DNA from: JBGPQJ01 sp963829485
GTDB lineage: Bacteria > Chloroflexota > Anaerolineae > Anaerolineales > Villigracilaceae
Assembly: GCA_963829485.1 (NCBI GenBank)
Contig: CAWHIK010000010.1
Coordinates: 310,001 to 374,000, forward strand
Length of the DNA stretch: 64,000 bases
Direction: 5' to 3'
Position 1 is the first letter of the stretch; each line of letters begins with the position of its first letter. A program made the translations under genes and the position numbers. The notes below the pieces were generated by a model. That model was not told the DNA's origin. It saw only the letters and a list, made by a program, of their open reading frames with translations, and did no database searches. Below are positions 54,874-64,000 of the stretch, piece by piece.

Positions 54874-56088
54874 ATGGATTTGAAAACAACGAACGACAGC
54901 GTCATGCACCGCATCCGTGCAATGGGGGATCGGGAGAAGATGCTCAAGGATAACGGCCTGTACTTCTACAACCAGCCGGTTGAAGAGGTGGAGGGTGGTG
55001 CCAAGGCGGTAGTCCATGGGCGTGAGATGGGGATGTACGCTTCGTATAGCTACCTTGGGCTGGTAGGGCATCCACGGATAAACGCAGCGGCCAAGGCGGC
55101 AATAGACAAATTCGGCACCGGCACCAACGGCGTGCGCAGTCTTGCAGGATCGCTCACTCTCCATACCGAACTCGAAGAAACGATTGCAAATTTCAAGCAT
55201 ACGGAAGCGGCGATCACCTACTCCTCGGGTTATGCCACCAATCTGACAGTCATTTCCACCCTGATGGGTCGCGGCGATTATGTCCTTTCAGACAAGCTCA
55301 ACCATGCTTCCATCGTGGACGGCTGCCTGATGTCCGGAGCGGAATTTCGACGCTTCAAGCATAACGATATGGCCGACCTCGAGCATCGACTGGAACAGGT
55401 GCCGGCAGGTGTGTCCAAACTGGTGATCGCTGATTCGGTCTTCAGCATGGACGGTGACGTGATCGACCTGCCCAAAGTGGTGGAACTGTGCCGCAAGCAC
55501 GACGCCTGGTTGATGATCGACGAAGCCCACTCGGTGGGCGTACTCGGCAAGACCGGCACGGGGATCGAAGAACACTTCGGTCTTGGTGATGTGATCGATA
55601 TCAAGATGGGCACGCTCAGCAAGACCATCCCTTCGGTGGGAGGGTATGTTGCTGCCCGTAAGGAACTCATTCAATACCTGCGCCATGCCAGCCGCGCCTA
55701 CATCTTTTCGGCAGCGCTGCCCCCGGCGCAAGCTGCCGCCGCCAATGAAGCGTTCAAGGTTATTCTTGACGAGCCCTGGCGCATCGAGAAGCTCAATGCC
55801 AACACGGAACAATTCATCGGCGGACTCAAGGGCATGGGTTTCGACACCATGCTGACGACTACCGCCATTGTCCCGGTACTGTGTGGCACGGACGAAAGAG
55901 CGTTCAGACTTACCCGTGCCTGCCAACTTAATGGCGTGTTTGTCCTCCCTGTGGTGTCGCCTGCAGTCCCGGAAGGATTGGCCCGCCTGAGGGCAACGGT
56001 CACTGCCTCGCATGAGGCTGAGGAGATCGACCGCGCAATTAAGGTGATTGGCGAAGCAGGGAAGGAACTCGGCATCATCTATAATTGA
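54874..56088 (+). CDS. AOS-family PLP enzyme (KBL / serine palmitoyltransferase type)
   Basis: 404 residues from ATG 54874 with TTGGAGG upstream. Motifs of the alpha-oxoamine synthase fold: ASYSYLGLVGHP, GTGTNGVRSLAGSLTLHTEL, DKLNHASIVDGCLMS, VFSMDGDVIDL, MIDEAHSVGVLGKTG, and GTLSKTIPSVGGYVAA, whose Lys forms the PLP Schiff base. The family condenses an amino acid with an acyl-CoA and loses CO2. Glycine C-acetyltransferase, 8-amino-7-oxononanoate synthase and serine palmitoyltransferase share this pattern and I cannot choose. Confidence 0.88.
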   Translation: MDLKTTNDSVMHRIRAMGDREKMLKDNGLYFYNQPVEEVEGGAKAVVHGREMGMYASYSYLGLVGHPRINAAAKAAIDKFGTGTNGVRSLAGSLTLHTELEETIANFKHTEAAITYSSGYATNLTVISTLMGRGDYVLSDKLNHASIVDGCLMSGAEFRRFKHNDMADLEHRLEQVPAGVSKLVIADSVFSMDGDVIDLPKVVELCRKHDAWLMIDEAHSVGVLGKTGTGIEEHFGLGDVIDIKMGTLSKTIPSVGGYVAARKELIQYLRHASRAYIFSAALPPAQAAAANEAFKVILDEPWRIEKLNANTEQFIGGLKGMGFDTMLTTTAIVPVLCGTDERAFRLTRACQLNGVFVLPVVSPAVPEGLARLRATVTASHEAEEIDRAIKVIGEAGKELGIIYN

Positions 56089-56105
56089 TTTTTCAAGAAT
56101 AGCCT

Positions 56106-56135
56106 AAGCCCACCTTATCATGGTGGGCTTTTTTT
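56106..56135 (+). terminator. Terminator after the PLP enzyme gene
   Basis: AAGCCCACC / GGTGGGCTT nine-base perfect stem, seven-base loop, T-run of seven. Confidence 0.95.
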
Positions 56136-56227
56136 AATCTTTCTCAATAATATTTATAATATTTCTCTAATATATTTAGTTTATAATATAGACAATTACT
56201 GTACAAATTGTCACCAAGGAGACTACT

Positions 56228-57326
56228 ATGAAATGGCAGTGGAAATTAGGACGATTTGCAGGCATTGACGTTTACATCCACACCACCTTCCTCTTGATCG
56301 TCGGCTGGTATGGATATCTGTATTGGCTGGAAGGGCGGACTTTCGCATCGGTCCTGGAAGGGGTGGCGCTCATCCTGCTTCTCTTTCTCGCCGTGACGCT
56401 TCACGAATACGGTCACGCCTTGACCGCCAGGAAATTCGGGATAAAGACCCGCAATATCACGCTGTATCCCATCGGCGGGGTGGCGAGGCTGGAGCGGATG
56501 CCTGATAAACCCATTCAGGAATTCTGGGTGGCGCTGGCAGGACCGGCCGTCAACCTCGTGATCGCCGCCGTGCTGTTCGGGTGGCTGTTCTTCACAGGCG
56601 CGTTCATTCCGGTCAGCCAGTTGACTCTCTCCACTGTACCCTTCATCGAGCGTCTGGCGGTCATTAAACTTGTCGCTGGTGCTTTTCAACCTTCTCCCAG
56701 CCTTCCCGATGGACGGCGGACGGGTGCTGCGCTCGCTGCTGGCGTTGCGGTTGGAATACGTCCGGGCAACGAAAATTGCAGCGACCGTCGGTCAGGGAAT
56801 GGCCATCCTGTTCGGCATCGCGGGTATTTTCGGAAATCCTTTCCTGCTCCTGATCGCCTTTTTCGTCTGGTTCGGAGCATCCCAGGAAGCCGCTTTCACG
56901 GAGATGAAACACAACCTCAGCGATGTCCCCGTTACACGGGTCATGATGTCCGATTACTTTTCGCTGCATCCCCGCGATAACCTTGGGCAAATGTCGAGAA
57001 TGGTCCTGACCGGGCAGCAGCAGAATTTCCCTGTGATCGAAAACGGCATGGTGGTGGGCATCGTCACGCGTGGAGATTTGATGCCGGCGTTGATACGGCT
57101 CGGAGAATTTGCGCCGGTCGCCGAGGTTATGCGGACCGGAATCTCCGTGGTCGAAGCTAGAGAGACGGTGGATGCAGCCTTGATGCGGATTCAGGAATCC
57201 GACCTGCCAGCCGTCCCGGTCGTCCAGAACGGGCAGATGATTGGCCTGATCTCCCTTGAAAATATATCCGATTACCTGATGATCAACCGCGCCATGAACA
57301 AGGCGGAGCGCATCTCCGTCAATTAG
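56228..57326 (+). CDS. M50 site-2 protease with two CBS domains (frame broken once)
   Basis: 365 residues after removing one A from the AAA at 56666-56668 (1099 minus one is a multiple of three). The zinc site LHEYGHALTARKF (HExxH, H59, E60, H63) lies in a membrane segment; the third ligand Asp is in LFNLLPAFPMDGGRV. Four to five membrane helices are followed by a pair of CBS domains (about 240-360: VTRVMMSDYFSLHP, QQNFPVIENGMVVGIVT). CBS-fused members probably sense adenine nucleotides. AAGGAG precedes ATG. Confidence 0.88.
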
Positions 57327-57341
57327 TGGAAGGTTCCAGGC

Positions 57342-57382
57342 AGACCTGACAGATTAAAAACTCTGACAGGTCTGTTTTTTTT
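57342..57382 (+). terminator. Terminator of the site-2 protease gene
   Basis: CAGACCTG / CAGGTCTG eight-base stem with a 17-base loop, followed by eight T's. Confidence 0.85.
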
Positions 57383-57482
57383 ATTCCGTCGGCCTGGAAA
57401 TCCTCAGGTTCAGGTGCGATATAATCTTGACGTTGAGAACCACCCTTGATTTTCAGTCCACTCTCTCGAATTGGAAGAATTT

Positions 57483-60201
57483 ATGATCTGGCATACCGTT
57501 GATGCAAAAGCCGCCTTGAAGGAATTGAAGTCTGACCCTGTGCTGGGGTTGACCAAAGCAGAGGCTGAAGCACGTCTTGCCCAATTTGGGCCTAATGAAC
57601 TGGTCGAAAAAGGCGGCCGGACTCCGTGGAAAATCCTCTGGGAACAGGTGAGCGCCACGATGGTGCTTATCCTGCTGGCGGCAGCGCTGATCGCTTTTCT
57701 TTTGAGTGATTACCAGGATGCCTTTGCGATACTGGCCATCGTGGTTCTCTTCGTCCTGCTGGGTTTCTTTCAGGATTACAAGGCAGAAAAAGCGATTTCC
57801 GCACTCAAGAAACTTTCCATTCCCACTGTGCGGGTAATCCGGGATGGGGAGCTGGCAGAAATCTCGGCACGTGAGCTTGTTCCCGGAGATATCATCAAAC
57901 TCGAAGCAGGGAATATTGTGCCGGCGGATGTGCGGCTGATCGAGACAGCCGGCTTGAGGGTTCAGGAGGCAGCCTTGACGGGTGAATCCGAACCTGTGGA
58001 AAAAAACACCCTCACGCTGGCTGGAGAAGACCTCCCTCTCGGCGACCGGGGCAACATGGCTTACATGGGAACGGTCGTCACGATCGGAAGAGCCACAGCG
58101 CTGGTCATCGGGACGGGGATGCAGACCGAGCTGGGCAGGATCGCCGGGTTGATCCAGTAGCTCGGAACCGGAGCAGACCCCCCTGCAAAAACGGCTCGAC
58201 TCGCTGGGCAAGATGCTTGCGGTTGTGGGTATGGGGATTGCACTGCTGATTTTCGTACTTGGAGTTTGGCGCGGGGATTCCATCCGATATCTGCTTCTGA
58301 CAGCCGTCTCCGTAGCCGTGGCGATCGTCCCTGAAGGGTTGCCGGCGGTGGTGACCATCACACTTGCTCTGGGGGCGCAGCGCATGCTCAAGCGCAATGC
58401 GCTGATTCGTAAACTGCCGGCTGTCGAGACGCTGGGCTCGGTGACCGTCATCTGCTCGGACAAGACCGGCACGCTGACCGAGAACCGAATGACCGTCGTG
58501 GCTTTGGACGTGGCCGACCATGAAATCGACCTGACCGAAGATCTGCGCGGCGACTCCGTGCTCATCAACAAGCAGCCGCCTGATAAGGCGATTGCATCAA
58601 TTTCTTTGCTGCTGATCGGCGGGGCGTTGTGCAACGATGCCCGACTCATCGAGGAAAAGGAAGGAAAATTCCACACGTTTGGCGATCCGACTGAAGGGGC
58701 GCTGGTGGTCGCGGCGGCGAAGATGGGATACTGGAAATCGTCTCTCGACGGCACGTTCCCCCGCGTCAGCGAAGCGCCTTTCGACTCGGACCGCAAGCGC
58801 ATGACCACAGTCCACGAGCTGAAGGAATACGATCCTGCGCTGCTGGTCGGGCTGGATGTCAGCGGGAAGAATTATCTTGCCTTTACGAAAGGCAGCGTGG
58901 ACGGGCTGCTGGATGTTGCCAGCCAGGTGTATGTCAATGGGGAGGTCCGTGAGCTGGACGCCCACTGGCGGGAGCGGATCGAAGCGTCGAACGCGCGGCT
59001 GGCTGGGAAGGGCATGCGCGTCCTGGGCGTGACCCTGCGCCCGCTTGACCGGATTCCCGAGGCGCAGCAGCTCGAGGCGGATGGGATCTTCATCGGCTTG
59101 TTCGGGATGATCGACCCTCCGAGGGAAGAAGTCCGCGACGCGGTTGCGCTCACCCAAACGGCGGGAATCCGCACCGTGATGATCACCGGCGACCACCCAC
59201 TCACCGCGGCGGAGATCGGCCGGCAGTTGGGAATTGTCGATGAGGCTCATTCCAACCTGGGGAAGGGGATCATCACCGGGAGCGAACTGCTCCGCCTGTC
59301 CTTTGACGAGTTGAAGGAAAAGGTCGACGAGGTGCGTGTCTTCGCGCGCGTCTCTCCCGAACAAAAGCTAAAGATCGTGCAGGCGCTCCAGGAGCGGGGG
59401 CACATCGTGTCGATGACCGGGGACGGGGTGAATGACGCGCCAGCCCTACGCAAGGCGGACATCGGCGTGGCGATGGGCATCACCGGTACGGATGTTTCCA
59501 AGGAAGCCTCGAGCCTGGTTCTTCTCGACGACAATTTCTCTACGATCGTCGCCGCGGTATCCGAAGGCCGCACCATCTATGACAACATCCGCAAATTCGT
59601 CAAGTTCTCCGTGGCGGGGAACATTGGCAAGGTGCTGGTGATGCTTCTGGCGCCTTTCCTGGGCAAGCCACTACCGTTGTTACCGCTCCAACTGCTTTGG
59701 CTGAACCTGCTGACCGACGGCTTGCTTGGGCTGGGGATGGGAGTCGAGCCGCCTGAGAAGAACATCATGCAGCGGCCGCCGTATTCCCCGCAGGAGGGTG
59801 TCTTCAGTCGCGGCGCAGGCGTGCACGTCGCATGGGTGGGAGCGTTGATCGGCATTCTGGCGCTGGCGTTGGGCTCGTTCTACTATTTTGGCGGGTATGC
59901 CAACTGGCAAACGGTGGTGTTCACCTTTCTAGCCTTTGCCCAGGTCTGCCAGGCGTTGGCCTCCCGCTCGGGCACGGATTCTTCCTTTTCGCGTGAGAAT
60001 AAGAGAAATCCCTTGCTGATGGGGATGATCGCCCTGGTGATAGTCCTGCAATTGGCAGTAGTCTATCTGCCGATGCTGAATTCTTTCTTCAAGACCCAGC
60101 CGCTCGGGCAGATTGAAATGGCTATTGTTGTTGTGTTGAGTTCTGTGGTGTTCTTTGCGATCGAGCTGGAAAAGTGGGTGAAGAGGAGAAGGGGAAAGTA
60201 A
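57483..60201 (+). CDS. Cation-transporting P2-type ATPase (frame broken once)
   Basis: 905 residues after dropping the T at 58158 (GLIQ-SSEPEQTPLQKRLD). Actuator TGESEPVEKNTL; phosphorylation site CSDKTGTLTENRM; nucleotide site KGSVDGLLDVA; hinge MTGDGVNDAPALRKADIGVA. The membrane-embedded VAIVPEGLPAVVTI is the PEGLP motif of Ca2+-type (P2A) pumps, and DNFSTIVAAVSEGRTIYDNI is conserved. Most likely exports Ca2+ or another divalent ion. Start ATG at 57483 is preceded by GGAAG; TATAAT occurs at 57420-57425. Confidence 0.9.
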
Positions 60202-60427
60202 TTTGAAATTTGTTACATCTTGCACGCTGGGCGCGGGTACTTGATGACGCGTCCTGCCCTACCGATTTTAACCGCAAGGTCTCTTGCGACGATGATTATA
60301 TGGCCGTTATGGATTTTGGGCATATCTGATGGTCCCTTAACTCGGTTTAGTCATGGGGACCATCGATAAGCAGTCGGAGTGAAGGGTAATCAAACAATGC
60401 CGTCATCTTTTGCGGTATGATTACAGC
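60202..60427. other. Intergenic space with a hairpin
   Basis: 226 bases without a coding frame. GATGGTCCC (60328-60336) and GGGACCATC (60356-60364) form a nine-base perfect stem with a 19-base loop, not followed by a T-run. It could be an RNA element or a weak terminator of the ATPase gene. Nothing resembles a tRNA. Confidence 0.45.
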
Positions 60428-60859
60428 ATGCCTGAAATCATTGAATCCCACCGTGACACCTTGCTCATCAGCACAGACCCTTCCCGTCTCGACTTGGGTG
60501 CCATCACTGACATGCTTTCTCGTGCCTATTGGGCAAAGGACCGCACCCGGGATGTCATAACCAAATCAATGCAAAACTCCCTTGTTTTCGGCGTGTATGA
60601 CAACGATCGTCAGATCGGTCTGGCACGCGTGGTGACGGATTACGCCACCTTTGCCTGGCTGTGTGATGTTTTTATCCTTGAAGAATTTCGCGGTCGTGGA
60701 ATCAGCAAGTGGTTGATGGAAACCATCCTTGCGCACCCGGATTTACAGGGGCTGCGCCGTTTCCTCCTTGCCACCCGTGACGCCCATGAACTATATTCCC
60801 GCTACGGTTTCACGCCCCTTCACAATCCCAGCCGATGGATGGAAAAATTCGATGGCTGA
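60428..60859 (+). CDS. GNAT-family N-acetyltransferase
   Basis: 143 residues from ATG 60428; TATGAT stands six bases before, and no ribosome site is visible, so it may be leaderless. The acetyl-CoA loop is VFILEEFRGRGISKWLMETI (about 88-107, Q/RxxGxG/A type) and the end is LYSRYGFTPL, the last beta strand. Single-domain, cytoplasmic. It overlaps the next gene by eight bases, so translation is coupled. Confidence 0.86.
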   Translation: MPEIIESHRDTLLISTDPSRLDLGAITDMLSRAYWAKDRTRDVITKSMQNSLVFGVYDNDRQIGLARVVTDYATFAWLCDVFILEEFRGRGISKWLMETILAHPDLQGLRRFLLATRDAHELYSRYGFTPLHNPSRWMEKFDG

Positions 60860-62045
60860 TTCCGCTTCCATAACCCTCAACACCGGCAGGGAAAAATCCC
60901 TGCTGCGCCGGCACCCCTGGATTTTTTCAGGAGCAGTCGCTCGCGTCGACGGTGATCCTCAACCCGGTCAAACAGTGGATATCCTGTCCGATAAACGACA
61001 GTTCCTTGCCCGAGGAGCCTACAGCCCCGTTTCGCAGATCCGCGCCCGTGCCTGGACATTCGATCCCGCTGAACAGGTGGACGCTGAATTCTTCAAGCTA
61101 CGTATCGGGGCAGCTGTCTCCAAACGAATTGCCCTCGGCATTGAAAAATCCACAGATGCAGTACGCTTAATTCATGGAGAATCGGATGGCTTGCCCGGGC
61201 TGATCGTTGACCGGTATGGCACTTGCCTCGTTGCACAATTCCTGACGACAGGCGCGGAATATTGGCGGGAGACAATTGTGGATGCGCTCACAATACAGAC
61301 GAAATTCAAGGATGTTTATGAACGCTCTGATGCTGACGTGCGCGAGCTTGAGGGTCTGCCTCCCAGGACAGGTAGGTTAAGGGGCAATCCGCCCGACCGC
61401 CTGGAAATCTCCGAATTCGGTTTGCGCTTTTCAGTCAGCATCGCAGAAGGACATAAGACCGGTTTCTATCTCGACCAGCGCCACAACCGGCAGAGAGTCC
61501 GCGCTCTGGCTGAAGGACGCGATGTGTTGGATTGCTTTTGTTACACCGGGGGCTTTTCATTAAATGCACTCGCAGGCGGGGCGAAATCCGTGTTGTCTGT
61601 GGATTCTTCAGAAGATGCATTGAAGCTTCTTCGTGAAAATGTCATCTTGAATTCATTGCCGGCTGATAAATCCACGACGATGTCGGGTGATGTTTTCCAA
61701 CTCCTGAGGAAATTTCGTGATGAAGCGCGGAGCTTCGATATGATCATCCTGGACCCGCCCAAGTTTGCTCCCACCGCCGCCCAGGCAGAGAAAGCGGCGC
61801 GGGGGTACAAAGACATCAACCTGCTGGCGTTTAAGCTGCTCAGGTCGGGTGGAATCCTGGCTACGTTTTCCTGTTCGGGGGGAGTGGATGCGGATTTGTT
61901 TCAGAAGATTGTCGCGGGTGCTGGGCTGGATGCGGGAGTCGATGCATCGATTGTCGAACGTCTATCTCAGGACGGAGATCATCCCATCAGCCTGAATTTC
62001 CCGGAAGGTTCCTACTTGAAAGGACTGATTTGCCTCAAGCAATAA
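60852..62045 (+). CDS. rlmI: Class I SAM-dependent rRNA methyltransferase, RlmI-like
   Basis: 397 residues from ATG 60852. The N-terminal PUA domain (LNTGREKSLLRRHPWIFSGA ... GDPQPGQTVDILSDKRQFLA), a bridging beta domain (DGLPGLIVDRYGTCLVAQFL) and the SAM-binding Rossmann domain (EGHKTGFYLDQRHNRQRVRA, VLDCFCYTGGFSLNALAGGA, IILDPPKFA) match RlmI/RlmK of the UPF0064 group, which makes m5C on 23S rRNA. Catalytic Cys is likely in ATFSCSGGV. Confidence 0.9.
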   Translation: MADSASITLNTGREKSLLRRHPWIFSGAVARVDGDPQPGQTVDILSDKRQFLARGAYSPVSQIRARAWTFDPAEQVDAEFFKLRIGAAVSKRIALGIEKSTDAVRLIHGESDGLPGLIVDRYGTCLVAQFLTTGAEYWRETIVDALTIQTKFKDVYERSDADVRELEGLPPRTGRLRGNPPDRLEISEFGLRFSVSIAEGHKTGFYLDQRHNRQRVRALAEGRDVLDCFCYTGGFSLNALAGGAKSVLSVDSSEDALKLLRENVILNSLPADKSTTMSGDVFQLLRKFRDEARSFDMIILDPPKFAPTAAQAEKAARGYKDINLLAFKLLRSGGILATFSCSGGVDADLFQKIVAGAGLDAGVDASIVERLSQDGDHPISLNFPEGSYLKGLICLKQ

Positions 62046-62074
62046 ATTTTTACGATTATTAAGGTTTAAATCAA

Positions 62075-62098
62075 AAGAGCGGTCCAACGACCGCTCTT
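62075..62098. terminator. Terminator between convergent genes
   Basis: AAGAGCGGTC / GACCGCTCTT ten-base perfect stem with loop CAAC, A/T runs on both sides. Serves rlmI (+) and the small membrane protein at 62108 (-). Confidence 0.9.
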
Positions 62099-62107
62099 AA
62101 AGTTTAA

Positions 62108-62341
62108 TCAATCTTCGCCCAGTTTGCCAATGGCCCGTAAAAGTCCAAAGACCAGCAAGCCGATTTTTATTCCGTCGGTGGGTGTCACCGCGACGGTGGT
62201 TTCGTTCTTCTCAGCCCGGCGGGCAAGGAGAAAAGCTCCTGCCAACCCGGCCAGTGCGCCAAGGAGCGCGCCGCCGGCAAGCGTTTTCAATTTCCAGGTG
62301 CGGTCCGAATAAACTTCCATTTCTTCATAATCTTTTCCCAT
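62108..62341 (-). CDS. Small two-helix membrane protein
   Basis: 77 residues with two hydrophobic stretches (TLAGGALLGALAGLAGAFLLA about 19-39 and GIKIGLLVFGLLRAIGKL about 57-74) and charged ends. The start lies just after the upstream small membrane gene stop, with GGAGG before ATG. Glycine-zipper-like spacing in helix one. Function unknown. Confidence 0.66.
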   Translation of the reverse strand: MGKDYEEMEVYSDRTWKLKTLAGGALLGALAGLAGAFLLARRAEKNETTVAVTPTDGIKIGLLVFGLLRAIGKLGED

Positions 62342-62351
62342 AAGACCTCCA

Positions 62352-62771
62352 TTATTCCTTGCGGAATATCCTGCCCGGTACGCTCAACCATGATTTGAGT
62401 ATCAGGATGGGCTCTGTGGATTTCCCTGCATAATGGTTGACTTGAGCAGTCACATTGAGCACCGCATCCTGAGCCTGGGAACTGTACACTGGCAGGATTT
62501 TGTAGACATATTGGGCTTCGTAGATAAAAACGGATAAGATAACCAAAAGAAGGAAGGAGACCACCATGATCGGGATCACCAGCAGGATGGTCGCCACGGC
62601 CGCCCACTTGGCTGCGTCTCCGCCCTGGATCGTCCCATACACAATGATGAGCGCCAGTGAGACCCCCAGAATCGCAACGCTCAATACCGGGGCAAGGATC
62701 TGCCACCTTCGTTCCTTGCGATGGCGCAGGTACGATTCTCTGGGTGCTGGGGGAACGATGGGTTCGTTCAT
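62352..62771 (-). CDS. Small membrane protein, unassigned
   Basis: 139 residues. Polar start with PPAPRESYLRHRKERRW, two hydrophobic helices (ILAPVLSVAILGVSLALIIVY about 26-46 and WAAVATILLVIPIMVVSFLLLVILSVFI about 57-83) and an amphipathic C-terminus (about 85-139). It is ten bases upstream of the next small membrane gene, suggesting the two are an operon. TAAAAT lies nine bases before the ATG. Confidence 0.62.
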   Translation of the reverse strand: MNEPIVPPAPRESYLRHRKERRWQILAPVLSVAILGVSLALIIVYGTIQGGDAAKWAAVATILLVIPIMVVSFLLLVILSVFIYEAQYVYKILPVYSSQAQDAVLNVTAQVNHYAGKSTEPILILKSWLSVPGRIFRKE

Positions 62772-62804
62772 GGTGTTACTATTTTAGCATAAATGAGTAA
62801 GAAC

Positions 62805-62840
62805 AACTTCTCCAGCAGAACATTGCCCGCTGGAGAAGTT
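62805..62840 (-). terminator. Terminator of maeB
   Basis: AACTTCTCCAGC / GCTGGAGAAGTT 12-base perfect stem with a 12-base loop, 24 bases after the stop codon. Confidence 0.85.
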
Positions 62841-62863
62841 GGCTTGATTGGACCAGCGTATTC

Positions 62864-64000
62864 CTATTTACGGCTGGCGGAATCCATGACAGCCACGGCC
62901 GCAATTTCCACGATATCGTTCACCTCGTCACCGATTTGCAGGACATGGATTGGAGCGCCAACTCCGAGCAGGATGGGACCGATCGCCTTGGCATTGCCCA
63001 GCCTTGCCAGCAGTTTATAGGCGATGTTGGCTGATTCGAGCGACGGGAACACCAGCACATTGGCATCCTTGACCGCGCTGAAGGGGAACCGTTCATCGAT
63101 GATATCGCCCACCACGGCTGTATCCGCCTGCATTTCACCGTCGAATGGGAAATCGGGGCAGCGCGCCTTGACCAATTCCACGGCTTTGCGGACTTTGGCT
63201 GATAACGGGTGGGGCGTGGAACCGAAATTGGAGAACGATAGGAATGCCACCCGTGGTTCAATTTCCATTTGCTTGGCGAAATTTGCTGCCAGGCAGGCAA
63301 TGGCGGCAAGGTCTTCCGCTGTCGGGTCAATGTTGACGGTGGCATCGGTGAAGAAATATGTCCTGTCGTCAACGATCATGATGTAGACACCCGCAGCCCT
63401 GGCTGCTCCCTGTGCCGTATGGTGGATCTGCAGTGCCGGCCGGATGACATCGGGGTATTCATAGGTCAAGCCGGAGATGAAAGCGTCCGCCTCGCCCATT
63501 TTGACCATCATCGGACCAAGGACGTTCGGTTCGTGGATCTGCTTGAGAGCATCGCGCTTGTTCAAGCCTTTTCTCTGGCGGATGTCGTAATAGGCTTCCG
63601 CATACTTGTCCAGCGATTCAAGGTGTGACGGGTCGGTGACCTTTGGTTTGAATTCGATCCCAAGCTGTTTGATTTTTTCTTCGATGACTGACGCCCTTCC
63701 GATCAGGATCGGAGTTGCGATCCCTTCTTCCTTCACCTGGAAGGCAGCGCGGATGATCTTGGATTCCTCGCCTTCGCCGAAGACAACACGTTTCTTACCT
63801 TTGGTCGCTTTGGCCTTATTCATTATGAAGTAGCGGATCTGTTCGCCTTTGCCCAGGCGATAGGCGAGTTTTTCCCGGTATTCGTCCATGTCGATGGTCT
63901 TGCGCGCCACGCCGGTTTCCATCGCCATCTTTGGCCACAGCAGGAGCCTCCCAAAGCAGGACGCGCGGATCGAGCGGCTTGGGGATGATGTATTCGGGAC
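62864..64000 (-). CDS. maeB: NADP-dependent malic enzyme, C-terminal phosphotransacetylase-like part (frame broken once, 5' end outside)
   Basis: About 378 residues visible. The upstream piece YIIPKPLDPRVLLWEAPAVA is the end of the malic enzyme domain; after an extra G at about 63929 the frame resumes as KMAMETGVARKTIDMDEYRE and continues into a phosphate acetyl/butyryltransferase-like domain (about 350 residues: VVFGEGEESKIIRAAFQVKE, ADAFISGLTYEYPDVIRPAL, FLSFSNFGSTPH, ...GPILLGVGAPIHVLQIGDEV). This architecture is the MaeB type, where the transferase part is a regulatory domain binding acetyl-CoA. Oxidatively decarboxylates malate to pyruvate. Confidence 0.9.
   Translation of the reverse strand, partial: VPNTSSPSRSIRASCFGRLLLWPKMAMETGVARKTIDMDEYREKLAYRLGKGEQIRYFIMNKAKATKGKKRVVFGEGEESKIIRAAFQVKEEGIATPILIGRASVIEEKIKQLGIEFKPKVTDPSHLESLDKYAEAYYDIRQRKGLNKRDALKQIHEPNVLGPMMVKMGEADAFISGLTYEYPDVIRPALQIHHTAQGAARAAGVYIMIVDDRTYFFTDATVNIDPTAEDLAAIACLAANFAKQMEIEPRVAFLSFSNFGSTPHPLSAKVRKAVELVKARCPDFPFDGEMQADTAVVGDIIDERFPFSAVKDANVLVFPSLESANIAYKLLARLGNAKAIGPILLGVGAPIHVLQIGDEVNDIVEIAAVAVMDSASRK

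Noticed and set aside
58120..58220. Programmed frameshift in the P-type ATPase
   Set aside because: No slippery heptamer or downstream structure, and many unrelated genes in the window show the same kind of break.
60202..60427. Possible tRNA or small RNA
   Set aside because: A stem is present but no cloverleaf, T-loop or terminator run.
1..64000. CRISPR array, prophage or integrase-bounded island
   Set aside because: No regularly spaced short repeats, phage structural genes or integrase; the only mobile trace is the 52-bp IS-end pair.

Overview
The window is bacterial and looks like a contig from an uncultured Anaerolineae-type Chloroflexota (inference). Pointers are an NBR1-Ig/CAP lipoprotein, lipoproteins that start with a Cys and a Thr/Ala/Gln-rich stretch, a very large DUF11-type surface protein that ends in its own sortase domain, a winged-helix plus ferredoxin protein, a YprA/MrfA-like helicase, YugP and UPF0104 proteins, and no outer-membrane assembly genes. 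There are no rRNA or tRNA genes, no CRISPR array and no phage module. One tmRNA is present.

Layout. 1-1.5 kb: zinc uptake operon (zur-znuA-znuC) with a Fur-type box. 1.6-10.4 kb: small housekeeping, redox and membrane genes on the minus strand, ending in an NBR1-Ig/CAP lipoprotein and membrane proteins. 10.5-13.3 kb: an MFS gene between an RNase H-like/TPR gene and a duplicated copy of that gene's tail. 13.4-17.4 kb: a GPH symporter and a DEAD-box helicase with an HNH insert and an in-frame palindrome. 17.5-22.7 kb: a TetR-controlled MacAB-type exporter (regulator, two permeases, ATPase, adaptor) behind a consensus promoter. 22.8-29.2 kb: ICMT-like methyltransferase, papain-like protein, FAD oxidoreductase plus radical SAM pair, M20 peptidase, UPF0104 flippase-like protein, and a tiny IS-derived palindrome sitting in a terminator loop. 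29.3-35.1 kb: two proteases, HAD phosphatase, mutL and a zinc alcohol dehydrogenase. 35.1-38.2 kb: an operon of response regulator/ParA fusion, sirtuin and GAF histidine kinase. 38.4-38.8 kb: ssrA. 39-45.9 kb: the giant surface protein, containing three identical 354-bp repeats, an LPDTG motif and a sortase. 46-64 kb: dnaK, lytic transglycosylase, a membrane protein behind a LexA-like box, creatininase, ligA, two lipoproteins in an AT-rich patch, an AOS-family PLP enzyme, a site-2 protease, a P2-type ATPase, GNAT plus RlmI, and the 3' part of maeB.

Sequence quality dominates the reading of this window. At least twelve genes carry single-base frameshifts (about sixteen events, plus one in-frame stop). 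In nearly every case removing or adding one base restores a full-length family member, and the corrected lengths come out divisible by three. Most are therefore probably long-read indel errors, not true pseudogenes. I annotate the whole gene in each case and mark the site of the break.

Several genes on both strands show TATAAT-like hexamers about six bases before the start codon, which suggests leaderless transcription is common in this genome.
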